Notes: generated by a model from the letters alone, not told the origin. A DNA stretch of 64,000 bases from Lachnospiraceae bacterium (GCA_017472605.1 JAFUPV010000024.1:20372-84371), one strand, 5' to 3'; positions 25,196-33,820 are shown, numbered from the stretch's first letter. Numbers and translations are program-made.

Positions 25196-26422
25196 ATGAA
25201 AAAGACAAAGAAAAAAATGCCGGTCTGGAAGAAAGTTCTGATCGGAATAGTATCTGCTGTCCTGCTGGTGGTACTTGCAGCAGGAGTTGCAGTTTATGCG
25301 GTATGGCACAATGAGCTTTCCGCGTTGGCAAGTTTGAAGCTTGTCCGGGAAAGAAATGATGCGCATCTGGATGGTGATGTGTATACGATGACAGTACCGG
25401 GCGGATTTTATCTGGATGAGTTTGTGGAGCAGGGCGGTGTGAAAAACGATGCGGAGCTGATCAGTTTTGTAACGAATCAGATTACAAAGGGACTGATACC
25501 GATGGAAATCAGCGATCCGGAAATTGCCTGCTCTTCCTTTACCGCAGTCAGCGAAAGCGGGGATGTTCTGTTTGGAAGAAATTATGATTTTTCCAAGACA
25601 AATACATGTATTGTTTTTACGGAGGCAAATGAGGGACGTCATGCATCCATCTCAACCGTTGATCTTCAGTTTCTTGGAATTGATGTAGATACTGGGCTTC
25701 AGGGACTGATGGATAAGATCACCTGTCTGGCTGCTACCTATGCGCCGCTGGACGGAATCAACGATGTCGGTGTCAGCTGCGGAATTTATATGACATATCA
25801 GGGCGGAGAGGAGACCGTTCCTACCAATCAGAATACGGATAAGCCGGATTTCACATCCACGACACTCCTTCGTCTGATTCTGGACTATGCGGATGATGTG
25901 GAAGAGGCAGTTACGATTGCTTCCTCCTATGATCTTCATGATTCCGCAAAAACTTCCTATCATTACATGGTTGCGGATGCCAGTGGAAAGAGCGTGATTC
26001 TGGAATGGGTGAATGACACCGATCAGACCGATAACGACGGAGCGGCGAGAGAGCTTGTCGTAACCTACAATGACCAGGATGACCACATTGGTGAGCGGGA
26101 AGCGGACGCTGATTACCAGTGGATTACCAATTTCATTATCCAGCCGGACTACTATGAGACAGATCAGGAAAAGCTGGGATATGACCGCTATGAGAAGATT
26201 TATGAGATGCTGAGCAGTACCGACGGTGTTGTGAAGGATGAGGCGGCTGCCATGGAAATTCTTGCAGCAGTGGGAAGAAGGACATGGAAAAACGATGATA
26301 ACAATGGCTGCACCGTACATAGCGTGGTATATAATCTGACAGACCGGACGGCGATGTGGGTACCGAATGAAAACTTTGATGACAGTACAGCCATCTTTAC
26401 CTTCAGCTTTGATAAGGAATGA
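25196..26422 (+). CDS. Membrane-anchored linear-amide C-N hydrolase (choloylglycine-hydrolase-like Ntn fold)
   Basis: 408 residues from ATG 25196, 6 nt after AAAAGGGGAAAC. A basic start and one membrane segment (about 12-36) are followed by an extracytoplasmic domain. The likely nucleophile is Cys112 in ACSSFTAVSESGDVLFGRNYDF, the pattern that starts the mature chain of Ntn amidases such as bile salt and penicillin V hydrolases; NDVGVSCGIYM and LILDYADDVEEAV are further family segments. Unlike cytoplasmic bile salt hydrolases, it carries about 110 residues before the cysteine, so self-cleavage or an acyltransferase-type arrangement would be needed. Substrate unknown: bile salts, acyl-homoserine lactones and N-acyl amides are all conceivable. 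Confidence 0.78.
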   Translation: MKKTKKKMPVWKKVLIGIVSAVLLVVLAAGVAVYAVWHNELSALASLKLVRERNDAHLDGDVYTMTVPGGFYLDEFVEQGGVKNDAELISFVTNQITKGLIPMEISDPEIACSSFTAVSESGDVLFGRNYDFSKTNTCIVFTEANEGRHASISTVDLQFLGIDVDTGLQGLMDKITCLAATYAPLDGINDVGVSCGIYMTYQGGEETVPTNQNTDKPDFTSTTLLRLILDYADDVEEAVTIASSYDLHDSAKTSYHYMVADASGKSVILEWVNDTDQTDNDGAARELVVTYNDQDDHIGEREADADYQWITNFIIQPDYYETDQEKLGYDRYEKIYEMLSSTDGVVKDEAAAMEILAAVGRRTWKNDDNNGCTVHSVVYNLTDRTAMWVPNENFDDSTAIFTFSFDKE

Positions 26423-26430
26423 CAATACAG

Positions 26431-26532
26431 ATGGAAACCTCCGTTGTCATCCTCAGCAGTCCGGAGCTTGCAAAAGGAGAAACCGATACCGTGACGGTAA
26501 GAAGCGCATCGGGAGAGTTTACAGCGAATTGA
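26431..26532 (+). pseudogene. C-terminal remnant of a carbohydrate-binding/CotH-type protein
   Basis: 33 codons (METSVVILSSPELAKGETDTVTVRS and on, shown in part as VVILSSPELAKGETDTVTV) beginning 8 bp after the amidase stop. The pattern of a final two beta strands with SSPEL-x-KGETYT resembles the very end of DUF4353/CotH-associated carbohydrate-binding proteins of Clostridia. There is no start signal and no upstream part. I read it as a deletion remnant. Confidence 0.4.
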
Positions 26533-26576
26533 TGAAAGAACGGTTTTGACAGTTACTGGATTTCTCAAAGCAGGCA

Positions 26577-26605
26577 TTGACAAACGGAATTTTTTTCGGT
26601 ATACT
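26577..26605 (+). promoter_or_regulatory. Promoter of the ABC-exporter operon
   Basis: TTGACA at 26577-26582, 17-bp spacer, TATACT at 26600-26605. The start site should fall near 26612, inside the first of two inverted repeats. Confidence 0.9.
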
Positions 26606-26613
26606 CATAAAGG

Positions 26614-26675
26614 TTAGTGGAGACTAATTAAATCGGTCTCCACTTTGCTTTTGGTATAGGATTAGCAATGACTAA
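26614..26675 (+). promoter_or_regulatory. Two TTAG-N6-CTAA operators and a hairpin in the exporter leader
   Basis: TTAGTGGAGACTAA at 26614-26627 and TTAGCAATGACTAA at 26662-26675 share the half-sites TTAG/CTAA with a six-base centre, like sites bound by MarR-family dimers. The first overlaps the expected transcription start. In addition AGTGGAGAC (26616-26624) pairs with GTCTCCACT (26636-26644), followed by TTGCTTTT, which could act as an attenuator. No regulator gene is adjacent. Confidence 0.6.
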
Positions 26676-26699
26676 CTGTAAAACAGGAAAGGAGATATC

Positions 26700-27086
26700 A
26701 TGGAAAACAGATATCACATGCAAGGAAAAGATACAAAAACACCAGTGATGCAGGTTCTGAACCTTCTCCTTGGCATCAGCTTCCTCGGAACCATGCTGGT
26801 ACCGCTGACCGGAATCCATGTTCACAAGATGGCATCTGCCCTTTTTCTGCTGCTCTGCATCATACATACCGTTGTTTACCGCAGAAGAATGGGAAGGAAA
26901 CGATATCTGATGCTGACGGCTGTTCTGATCGCTTTTGCCAGCGGAATCTTTGGAATGATTCTGGATCCGTATCCGATTGTATTGCAGCTGCACAAGGCAG
27001 TTTCCATCCTTTCGGTATGTTTCCTCGCCATTCATAGTTTCCTCTACCATAAAAGTTTGTTTCGAAGCGGAAAGGGAAGAAAATGA
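26700..27086 (+). CDS. Four-helix membrane protein with conserved histidines (DUF4405-like)
   Basis: 128 residues from ATG 26700, after GGAAAGGAGATATC. Four hydrophobic helices carry His residues at GIHVHKMAS, CIIHTVV, LQLHKAV and LAIHSFLYH, spaced as in b-type heme-binding helical bundles of the DUF4405/cytochrome b561-like group. Heme binding is an inference. It overlaps the ABC gene by ATGA. It is the first gene of a five-gene operon. Confidence 0.7.
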   Translation: MENRYHMQGKDTKTPVMQVLNLLLGISFLGTMLVPLTGIHVHKMASALFLLLCIIHTVVYRRRMGRKRYLMLTAVLIAFASGIFGMILDPYPIVLQLHKAVSILSVCFLAIHSFLYHKSLFRSGKGRK

Positions 27087-28822
27087 TCGATAAAAATCTG
27101 TTGAATCTGATTGGAGAGAATAAGAAATATATTTTCTATACGGCAGGAATGATGGTTCTCGGCCTGCTTGCAAATGTCGGAATTACAGCTTCCATCTGCC
27201 GGGCGGTTGCTCTGACAATAAACTATGATTCTTACAGCGGCGGCTCTGCGATTTATCTGTGGCCTGCTGCTTTCGCGCTTGTCTGCATCTGCATTCGCTA
27301 TGCCGCGTCACGGCTTGTGGGCGGCTGGAAGGATCTGCTTGGAAGAAATGTGAAAAAAGAGCTGCGCGGGCGGATTTACGATAAGATTGTGAAACTTGGC
27401 GTCCGTTCTACCGATGAAATGAGCATGGCCGGGCTGACCCAGGTTTCCATGGAAGGAATCGAACAGCTGGATCTTTATTGTTCTTCCTACATTCCTCAGT
27501 TTTTCTATGCAATGACGGCGCCCGTGATTTTGTTTCTTATTACGGTATGGATTGACTGGCGTGTGGCTCTTGTCCTGCTTGCCTGTGTTCCGCTGATCCC
27601 GGTATCCATTGTGGCAGTGTCCCGATATGCGAAAACGATTTTCGCGAAATACTGGGGAAAATATACATCCATGGGTGACAGCTTTCTTGACAGTGTCCAG
27701 GGGATGAAAGAACTGAAAATCTTCTGTGCGGATGAGGCGCAGCATGGAAGGATGAATGAAAATGCCGAGGAGTTTCGGAAAATTACGATGAAAGTTCTGG
27801 TGATGCAGCTTGCCAGCACTACGATCATGGATCTGGTTGCCTATGGCGGAGCCGGTCTTGGCATTGCGTTTGCCATTTATGGTGTTGTGAATCGCGGACT
27901 TTCTCCAGCTGCGGCACTGTTCCTGATTCTGACAGCGGTGGACTTTTTCCTGCCGCTGCGCGCTTTTGGATCCGCGTTTCATGTTGCCATGAACGGCGCA
28001 AGTGCGGGAAAAAAGATTCTTGCTCTGCTGGAACAGCCGGAGCCGGTATGGGGCGAAGAAGAGCTGGAAAATACGGAACTGGAAATGAAGGATGTGACCT
28101 TTTCCTATGATGGAAAACGCCAGGCGCTGAAACAGGTTTCCATGACATTCCCCCGGACAGGAATGACGGCAATTGTCGGGGAATCCGGCTGCGGAAAATC
28201 CACGGTTGTCAATCTCCTTTCCGGTGCATTCCGTCCCACTTCCGGTATGGTTACGGCAGGGGGAAAGGCACTGGAAAGTCTTTCGCGGGAATCCTGGTAT
28301 TCCAGGCTGGCTGTCGTCAGCTATAACACATATCTGTTCAACGAGACGGTTCGTGGGAATTTCATGCTGGATGGAAAGACACGGACGGATGAGGAAATAT
28401 ACAGAGCGCTGGAACTGGTGAATCTGGCAGGCTTTATCCGCGAAAACGGCGGTCTGGATAAGGTAATCTCGGAAGACGCAGGAAACATTTCCGGCGGTCA
28501 GAAACAGCGTCTGGCTCTTGCGGTCAATCTGGCAGCGGATAAGGAAATTTACATATTTGACGAAGCGACAAGCAACATAGACATCGAAAGTGAGGCAATT
28601 ATCATGAAAAATGTCAGGGAGCTGGCGCGGACAAAGTCTGTCATCGTGATTTCCCACCGGCTTGCCAATGTAGTTTGTTCGGATCGCATCTACTACATGG
28701 AGGCGGGAGAAGTAAAAGAGACCGGTACCCATGAAGAACTGATGAAAGTCCGCGGCGGATATGCGAAGCTTTATCTGGCACAGAAACAGCTGGAAGAAGG
28801 ATATGTGGAGGTGAATCCATGA
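27083..28822 (+). CDS. ABC exporter half-transporter, CydD-like
   Basis: 579 residues: six-helix transmembrane domain (about 15-310) and an ATPase domain (about 340-565) with Walker A GESGCGKST, signature ISGGQKQR, Walker B YIFDEATSNID and the switch histidine in ISHRL. Resembles the CydDC family and other heterodimeric exporters. The two half-transporters overlap by 4 bp and should form a heterodimer. Together with the His-rich first gene, export of heme, thiols or a metal-stress compound is possible, but the substrate is not shown. Confidence 0.88.
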   Translation: MIDKNLLNLIGENKKYIFYTAGMMVLGLLANVGITASICRAVALTINYDSYSGGSAIYLWPAAFALVCICIRYAASRLVGGWKDLLGRNVKKELRGRIYDKIVKLGVRSTDEMSMAGLTQVSMEGIEQLDLYCSSYIPQFFYAMTAPVILFLITVWIDWRVALVLLACVPLIPVSIVAVSRYAKTIFAKYWGKYTSMGDSFLDSVQGMKELKIFCADEAQHGRMNENAEEFRKITMKVLVMQLASTTIMDLVAYGGAGLGIAFAIYGVVNRGLSPAAALFLILTAVDFFLPLRAFGSAFHVAMNGASAGKKILALLEQPEPVWGEEELENTELEMKDVTFSYDGKRQALKQVSMTFPRTGMTAIVGESGCGKSTVVNLLSGAFRPTSGMVTAGGKALESLSRESWYSRLAVVSYNTYLFNETVRGNFMLDGKTRTDEEIYRALELVNLAGFIRENGGLDKVISEDAGNISGGQKQRLALAVNLAADKEIYIFDEATSNIDIESEAIIMKNVRELARTKSVIVISHRLANVVCSDRIYYMEAGEVKETGTHEELMKVRGGYAKLYLAQKQLEEGYVEVNP

Positions 28823-30507
28823 AAAACAGAAAGAAAATCCGCAGAAGCGGCGCAAAAATCATGGCAAGCCTGATGCTTCTTCTTGGCAGCCTTGCCTACA
28901 TCATGATCCTTGCGGTGATCAACGGTTCCCTTGGCTTTCTCTGTGCCATAGGGGTAACAGTATCCGGCGCCGTCGGCATTGCGAAAGCTCTTGGTGAACC
29001 GATTGCGCTTTCCTGGCGTTTTCTCGCAGCAGCGGCCATTGGCTTCGGCGTGCTGCGGGGGCTGCTTCGCTATCTGGAACAGTACAGCAACCATTACATT
29101 GCATTCCGTCTTCTGGCTGTGCTCCGTGACCGGATCTTCGGCGCGCTGAGGAAGCTTTGCCCGGCGAAGCTGGAGAGCAGGCAGAAAGGAAGTATCATTG
29201 CGATGATCACTTCTGATATTGAAACGCTGGAAGTGTTTTATGCCCACACGATTTCTCCGATCTGCATCGCCGTACTTGTGTCTCTGACCATTTTTCTGTT
29301 TGTCGGTGTTGTTTCCAGCTGGTGGCTGGCACTGACTGCACTGACCGGATACCTTGTGATTGGAATTCTTATACCGGTCATTTCATCCGGAAAGCTGAAG
29401 GAATCCGGCGTCAGATACCGCTCTGAGTTTGCCTCATTCAACGCATATTTTCTGGACAGCATCAAAGGAATTAAAGATATTGTCTTCAATAGCGGCGGAA
29501 GCCGGCGGAAAGAAGAGGTCAGCCGCCGCTCTGACCGTCTTCTGGAAGAAACCAGGAAGATGAAACTGGATACCACAAAAGCAGGTGCGGCAACGGAGCT
29601 TTGCGTCTCCCTGTTCATTTTACTTGCCCTTTCTGTCGGCATCGCGCTTGTAATCAATGACATGCTTTCCATTGGCAGAATGATCATCGGCGCAGTGACC
29701 TTGTTCAGCTCCTTTGGTCCAGTCATTGCAATTTCGGCACTGCCGGGAAATCTGACACAGACCTTTGCATCCGGTGACCGTGTGCTGGATTTGCTTTCGG
29801 AAGAGCCGGCAGTGGTTCCGGTAACAGACGGAGCAAAGATGGAATACCATGAGCTTGCTGTCAGGGATCTGTCTTTCTCTTACGATGGACAGACACCGAT
29901 TCTGGATCAGATCTGCATGAATGCGAAAAAGGGGGAAATCATCGGTATTGTCGGGGAATCCGGCTGCGGAAAATCCACGTTTCTGAAGCTTCTCCTCCGG
30001 TTCTGGCAGAAGGATGGGGGAACCATTGCCTATAACGGGACGGATATTGACCGGATCAGCACAGAAAGCCTTCTGACCAATGTAACAATGGTCAGTCAGA
30101 CAACCTGGCTCTTTGATGAGACCATTGAAGCGAATCTGCGGATCGCAAAGCCGGATGCCACTCGGGAAGAGCTGGAAACGGCCTGCAGACTTGCGTCTGT
30201 TCACGACTTCATCCAGACTCTGCCGGATGGGTATCAGACTCGCGTTGGCGCGCTCGGAGACAACTTGTCAGCCGGTGAGCGGCAGCGGATCGGTCTTGCC
30301 AGGGCCTTTCTGCGGGGAAGTGAGCTGATTCTGCTGGATGAACCAACAAGCAACGTGGACAGCATCAATGAAGGAATCATTTTAAAAGCCCTAAAAGAAC
30401 AGAAGAGCAAAAAGAGCATCATTCTTGTGTCTCATCGGGAATCCACGATGGCTATCGCTGACCGCGTTTACCGGGTAGAGGGAGGAAGAATGTATGAGCA
30501 GAAATAA
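28819..30507 (+). CDS. ABC exporter half-transporter, CydC-like partner
   Basis: 562 residues with six N-terminal helices and an ATPase domain: Walker A GESGCGKST, signature LSAGERQR (Ala replaces the second Gly of the canonical LSGGQ), Walker B LILLDEPTSNVD and VSHRES. The canonical glutamate is present, so both sites may be active, although the altered signature suggests asymmetry. It overlaps the upstream half-transporter by ATGA and the downstream gene by 14 bp. Confidence 0.88.
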   Translation: MKNRKKIRRSGAKIMASLMLLLGSLAYIMILAVINGSLGFLCAIGVTVSGAVGIAKALGEPIALSWRFLAAAAIGFGVLRGLLRYLEQYSNHYIAFRLLAVLRDRIFGALRKLCPAKLESRQKGSIIAMITSDIETLEVFYAHTISPICIAVLVSLTIFLFVGVVSSWWLALTALTGYLVIGILIPVISSGKLKESGVRYRSEFASFNAYFLDSIKGIKDIVFNSGGSRRKEEVSRRSDRLLEETRKMKLDTTKAGAATELCVSLFILLALSVGIALVINDMLSIGRMIIGAVTLFSSFGPVIAISALPGNLTQTFASGDRVLDLLSEEPAVVPVTDGAKMEYHELAVRDLSFSYDGQTPILDQICMNAKKGEIIGIVGESGCGKSTFLKLLLRFWQKDGGTIAYNGTDIDRISTESLLTNVTMVSQTTWLFDETIEANLRIAKPDATREELETACRLASVHDFIQTLPDGYQTRVGALGDNLSAGERQRIGLARAFLRGSELILLDEPTSNVDSINEGIILKALKEQKSKKSIILVSHRESTMAIADRVYRVEGGRMYEQK

Positions 30508-30856
30508 AATTGAAAGCAAACGGGAGCGGGAAAAACAGACCGTGTCGCTGATGATCCGCCTCTATTGCAGAGAAAAACATGGAGGTAAATGCGGACTTTG
30601 TCCGGAATGCGATGCGCTGCAGCAATATGCAGTCATGCGCAGTGAGAAATGTCCATTTATGGAGACAAAAACATTCTGTTCCAACTGCAGGGTTCATTGC
30701 TATAAACCGGATATGCGGGAAAAAATCCGTGAGGTCATGCGCTTTAGCGGTCCGCGGATGATGTTTCATCACCCGGTACTGGCAGTTCGTCATGTAATAG
30801 AAAGTAAAAAAGAGAAAAGAAGACTGGAACGAGAAGGAGTGGAAAAAACACGATGA
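30494..30856 (+). CDS. Nitrous-oxide-stimulated-promoter family cysteine-rich protein
   Basis: 120 residues. Two cysteine groups, C-x2-C-x2-C in CGLCPEC and then CPF...FCSNCRVHCY, give eight or more cysteines in a basic, soluble protein, typical of the small family annotated as nitrous-oxide-stimulated promoter. They may hold a metal or Fe-S cluster. The true role is unknown. It overlaps the CydC-like gene by 14 bp and the next gene by 4 bp, so it belongs to the same operon. Confidence 0.75.
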   Translation: MSRNKIESKREREKQTVSLMIRLYCREKHGGKCGLCPECDALQQYAVMRSEKCPFMETKTFCSNCRVHCYKPDMREKIREVMRFSGPRMMFHHPVLAVRHVIESKKEKRRLEREGVEKTR

Positions 30857-31251
30857 ATGTAAAAAAGCTGTTGTATGTTGTTCTTGGCTGCATCGGAGTG
30901 GGGCTTGGCGCTGTGGGCGCTGTCGTTCCCCTTCTTCCGGCATTTCCCTTCCTGCTGCTTGCGGCATTCTGCTTTGCCAGAAGCTCCAATCGGCTGCATA
31001 CCTGGTTTATCAACACGAAGCTGTATAAGAAAAATCTGGAAAGCTATGTGCAGGGGCGGGGCATGACCTGGGAGACGAAAATCCGCATTATGATTACCGT
31101 TACGCTGCTGATGGGATTTGGCTTCACGATGATGATGCTGAAAGCGCTTTATGTGCCCTGCATTATCCTTGCATGTGTCTGGGTGTTCCACATCATCTAT
31201 TTTCTTGCTGGGGTAAAGACGCTGAAGGAGAGTCCGGCTGCGGAGCAGTAG
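30853..31251 (+). CDS. DUF454/YbaN family inner-membrane protein
   Basis: 132 residues. VLGCIGVGLGAVGAVVPLLPAFPFLLLAAFCFARSS, shown in part as GAVVPLLPAFPFLLLA, is the family signature: a re-entrant pair of helices with a Pro-rich turn, followed by two more helices. Function unknown. DUF454 genes often sit with iron, heme or nitrogen-oxide responsive genes. It is the last gene of the exporter operon. Confidence 0.88.
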   Translation: MNVKKLLYVVLGCIGVGLGAVGAVVPLLPAFPFLLLAAFCFARSSNRLHTWFINTKLYKKNLESYVQGRGMTWETKIRIMITVTLLMGFGFTMMMLKALYVPCIILACVWVFHIIYFLAGVKTLKESPAAEQ

Positions 31252-31255
31252 TATC

Positions 31256-31284
31256 TTGTCTTTTCTGATCCGCTATGGTACACT
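31256..31284 (+). promoter_or_regulatory. Promoter of the zinc-ribbon protein gene
   Basis: TTGTCT at 31256-31261, 17-bp spacer, TACACT at 31279-31284. It starts right after the DUF454 stop and gives a leader of about 170 nt. Confidence 0.65.
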
Positions 31285-31303
31285 GGTAGCAGCGATTTGT
31301 TTC

Positions 31304-31393
31304 ATGGATGCGTGCAGCAAGCCGGAAAAGGGTGTCTGCGCACGAGTCAGGCGAGCGTCGCAAGAATGGGAGAAACTTGCGCAGCGCATCCAT
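31304..31393 (+). repeat. Hairpin-forming leader element carrying copy 2 of the 22-nt motif
   Basis: ATGGATGCG (31304-31312) pairs with CGCATCCAT (31385-31393), and inside it CGCAAG (31359-31364) pairs with CTTGCG (31376-31381) around an AATGGGAGAAA loop. The loop and 3' arm match 877-898. It sits between a promoter and the zinc-ribbon gene. Confidence 0.6.
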
Positions 31394-31463
31394 TTGGCGA
31401 ATGTGCAGACGGTACGTTTGGCCGGAGCGATAATCGCAGCGTTATTATGCGGAGCAGAGTGGG

Positions 31464-32747
31464 ATGGATATGAAAAAGCAAACAAAAAAGATTGTATGGG
31501 AACGATCCAAATACCAGATGTTTGAATCGTTTGCCAATGAGCTGCAGGAATTTACAAAAAACGGAACGGTGCCTGCACATGCCGATCAGGATGCCCAGTA
31601 TTGTCTGGAGCTTCAGCAGAAACGGCTGAAGGAAAAAAATCTGGAACTGGAATATGTCATTACTCCCCGCGGGCTGTTTGCCGAGGGCGGCGGTATCCAC
31701 AAAACATGGAGCGATGACCGGTATGCCAGCCGCATGGAGTATCGGACCTGCCGTCTGGAACGGACGTTTTGCCGTGGCGGAAAACCGGTTTTTCGGGAAA
31801 GCAGAAACATGATTTTTTATCAGACGATGACAGAAGCCTGGGACAGTCAGGCGGTCAGCGAAGATCTGTATGCCTGTCCAAACTGCGGCGCCATCCGTCC
31901 GATTGGCGTGCTGCAGAAGGGATGTCCTTACTGCGGAACCCATTTTGAGATGTCCGATCTGTTTCCGCGAGTCACCAGTTTTTACTTTATCGAAGATTTT
32001 GGCAAAACGCAAAAGGAACTGAAGAGGAGCATCTGGAAGACGCTGATTCCTGTGATGCTTCTTGCGATGGTTTGTTTCACCTGCTTCTTCTATCAGGATC
32101 CGGAAGTTGGCGGGCAGTGGCTGCCGTCCATCCTCCGCGGATTCTTTGCCGGAATTCTTGGCGGTGCTGTCTTTGGCTATCCAATCTGGGCGTTTCGCCA
32201 GCTTGGAGCGATGGTGAAGAATGCCGGAAAAGCAGTCCCGATGCTGATGAATACAGCCGGTTCCGGGAAACGCTTTGTGACAAAGATGCAGAAGTACAGT
32301 CCGGAATTTTCCTACGAATACTTTTCCGGCAAGGTGGTTTCACTGCTGAAAATGGTTCTGTTCTCAAAAGACGCGCAGTCGCTTCCCATTTACGCAGGCG
32401 GACCGTCTGATGACCGTTTTGCGGATCTGGTGGATTCTTCCTACACAGGTGCCGCTGCCCTGAAAAATTTCCGTGTGCACAACGGTCAGTGCGAGGTAAC
32501 GGTTGACGTGTATCTGGAGAACATTTATGCCAAGGAAAAACGTGTTTTTTCAAAGGATGAGAAAATCCGTGTTCATCTGCGTCGGGATGTGAGCCGGCCG
32601 CTGGATCTTCGCTTTTCTGTGAAGCAGATCCGCTGCAGACAGTGCGGCGGCAGTTTTGACGCGGTGAAGCAGAGGAATTGTCCTCATTGCGGCAGCGAAT
32701 ATCAGCTGAGCGGGGAAGATTGGGAAATTGTTGGGATTGAAGGATGA
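31464..32747 (+). CDS. Zinc-ribbon membrane protein
   Basis: 427 residues from ATG 31464 (ATG 31470 also possible). Two Cys4 zinc ribbons, CPNCG-x9-CPYCG near residue 138 and CRQCG-x10-CPHCG near 395, flank two membrane helices (about 192-235). Between helix 2 and the second ribbon, a domain with YEYFSGKVVSLLKMVLFSKD and LVDSSYTGAAALKNFRV resembles Tim44-like modules weakly. The C-terminal ribbon is cytoplasmic or outside depending on topology. I do not recognise a specific function. Confidence 0.7.
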   Translation: MDMKKQTKKIVWERSKYQMFESFANELQEFTKNGTVPAHADQDAQYCLELQQKRLKEKNLELEYVITPRGLFAEGGGIHKTWSDDRYASRMEYRTCRLERTFCRGGKPVFRESRNMIFYQTMTEAWDSQAVSEDLYACPNCGAIRPIGVLQKGCPYCGTHFEMSDLFPRVTSFYFIEDFGKTQKELKRSIWKTLIPVMLLAMVCFTCFFYQDPEVGGQWLPSILRGFFAGILGGAVFGYPIWAFRQLGAMVKNAGKAVPMLMNTAGSGKRFVTKMQKYSPEFSYEYFSGKVVSLLKMVLFSKDAQSLPIYAGGPSDDRFADLVDSSYTGAAALKNFRVHNGQCEVTVDVYLENIYAKEKRVFSKDEKIRVHLRRDVSRPLDLRFSVKQIRCRQCGGSFDAVKQRNCPHCGSEYQLSGEDWEIVGIEG

Positions 32748-32770
32748 GTAGGAGATTACTCATCCTTTTT
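32742..32770 (+). terminator. Terminator overlapping the zinc-ribbon gene stop
   Basis: GGATGAGTA (32742-32750) pairs with TACTCATCC (32757-32765), then TTTTT. The stop codon TGA lies in the 5' arm. Confidence 0.93.
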
Positions 32771-32775
32771 GCGTA

Positions 32776-32865
32776 TGGCTCCTGCATCCAGGCGAACGTG
32801 CGGTTACATGTCCGAGTGTTTTGTTTCTGCATTCGGGGAGCGTACCGGTGAAACATTTGATCGTT
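32776..32865 (+). repeat. Two copies of the 45-bp repeat, running into the 3' end of the AraC gene
   Basis: Units start at 32776 and 32821, exactly 45 bp apart, with cores CTGCATCCAGGCGAACGTG and CTGCATTCGGGGAGCGTACC. The second unit and part of the first encode the last residues of the leftward AraC gene. Confidence 0.7.
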
Positions 32866-33700
32866 TTCGATATTCCGACGGAGAAACTCCGGTCTGTTTA
32901 TGGAACAGTCGGCTGAAGTATAGCGGATTTTCATACCCCACTATGGAGGCAATTTCTGTCACGTTATAAGTCGTCGTATCCAGCAGATTTTTTGCATTGG
33001 CAATGCGTACAGAAAGAATGTACTGCATCGGGGTAGCTCCATTAAACTGCTTAAAACTGCGAATAAACCAGCAGGTGCTCATGTGCTTCTGCGCGGCATA
33101 GTTATCAATGCTGATGTCCTCGTGAAAATGCTCATTGAAATAGCGGGTCGCCTGTTCCATTTCGGCGCAAAGGGTGGGATTCAGTCTGTGCGTTTCCGCC
33201 AGCTGACGCCCTGCAAGAAGAAAGATTTCACGAAGAAGCATGGAAAGATATTCTTCGTAATGGGGTTTACAAAGCTGAAGCTCCAGAATCATCCGGCGAA
33301 ACAGCTGGTGATAGTCCGGTGAATTACCGGTATAAAACACATGTCCGGAGGATGGAAGACCGTATTCCCGCAGGAGGCGTTTGACATCGGAACCGGTAAA
33401 ATGGACCCAGTACACTTCTGTCTGATCCTCTCCATAATATACATATCTCTGCATTTCTTTCGGCCGGTACAGCACCATGTGACCGGCCGTTACAATTTCT
33501 TCTTTTCCATCAAGAAAAAAATGTCCTTTTCCGGCTGCCAGGTAGAGCAGCTGATAATCCAGTCTTCCCTTAGGCCGCCAGGTAGGAAGCTTTGGACGTG
33601 TATACAGATGGTATGTGCCGCAGCTTCCTACGATCAGCGGCCTGCTCTTATCCTGAAAATCAACCAGAGATTGATGAAGATATCCGGAATTAATATACAT
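32804..33700 (-). CDS. AraC family transcriptional regulator, likely activator of lacZ
   Basis: 298 residues. An N-terminal cupin sensor (YQLLYLAAGKGHFFLDGKE, YWVHFTGSDV) precedes two C-terminal helix-turn-helix motifs (EDISIDNYAAQKHMSTCWFIRSFK; VTEIASIVGYENPLYFSRLFHKQTG). The gene is divergent from lacZ with 152 bp between them, and the lacZ promoter has a poor -35 box, so it probably activates lacZ and the symporter in response to a sugar. The final about 20 residues after SEYRKR derive from a 45-bp intergenic repeat rather than from the domain. Confidence 0.9.
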   Translation of the reverse strand: MYINSGYLHQSLVDFQDKSRPLIVGSCGTYHLYTRPKLPTWRPKGRLDYQLLYLAAGKGHFFLDGKEEIVTAGHMVLYRPKEMQRYVYYGEDQTEVYWVHFTGSDVKRLLREYGLPSSGHVFYTGNSPDYHQLFRRMILELQLCKPHYEEYLSMLLREIFLLAGRQLAETHRLNPTLCAEMEQATRYFNEHFHEDISIDNYAAQKHMSTCWFIRSFKQFNGATPMQYILSVRIANAKNLLDTTTYNVTEIASIVGYENPLYFSRLFHKQTGVSPSEYRKRSNVSPVRSPNAETKHSDM

Positions 33701-33791
33701 AAAAATCCTCCATAAACTGGTATCTGGGAAGAACCTTTTTCTACTAAATTATATTGTATCATTTTGTGCATGTTTTGTCCAATGGAGTTTA

Positions 33792-33820
33792 TGTACTTCT
33801 ATATGAAAAAATTATATAAT
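33792..33820 (+). promoter_or_regulatory. lacZ promoter with weak -35 box
   Basis: TATAAT at 33815-33820 with TGTACT 17 bp upstream at 33792-33797. A perfect -10 with a poor -35 is what an activator-dependent promoter would show; AraC is encoded divergently. Confidence 0.6.

Noticed and set aside
27308-28855. A 515-codon open frame on the lower strand
   Set aside because: Antisense to the CydD-like gene, whose Walker and signature motifs are complete. No independent evidence for a second gene.
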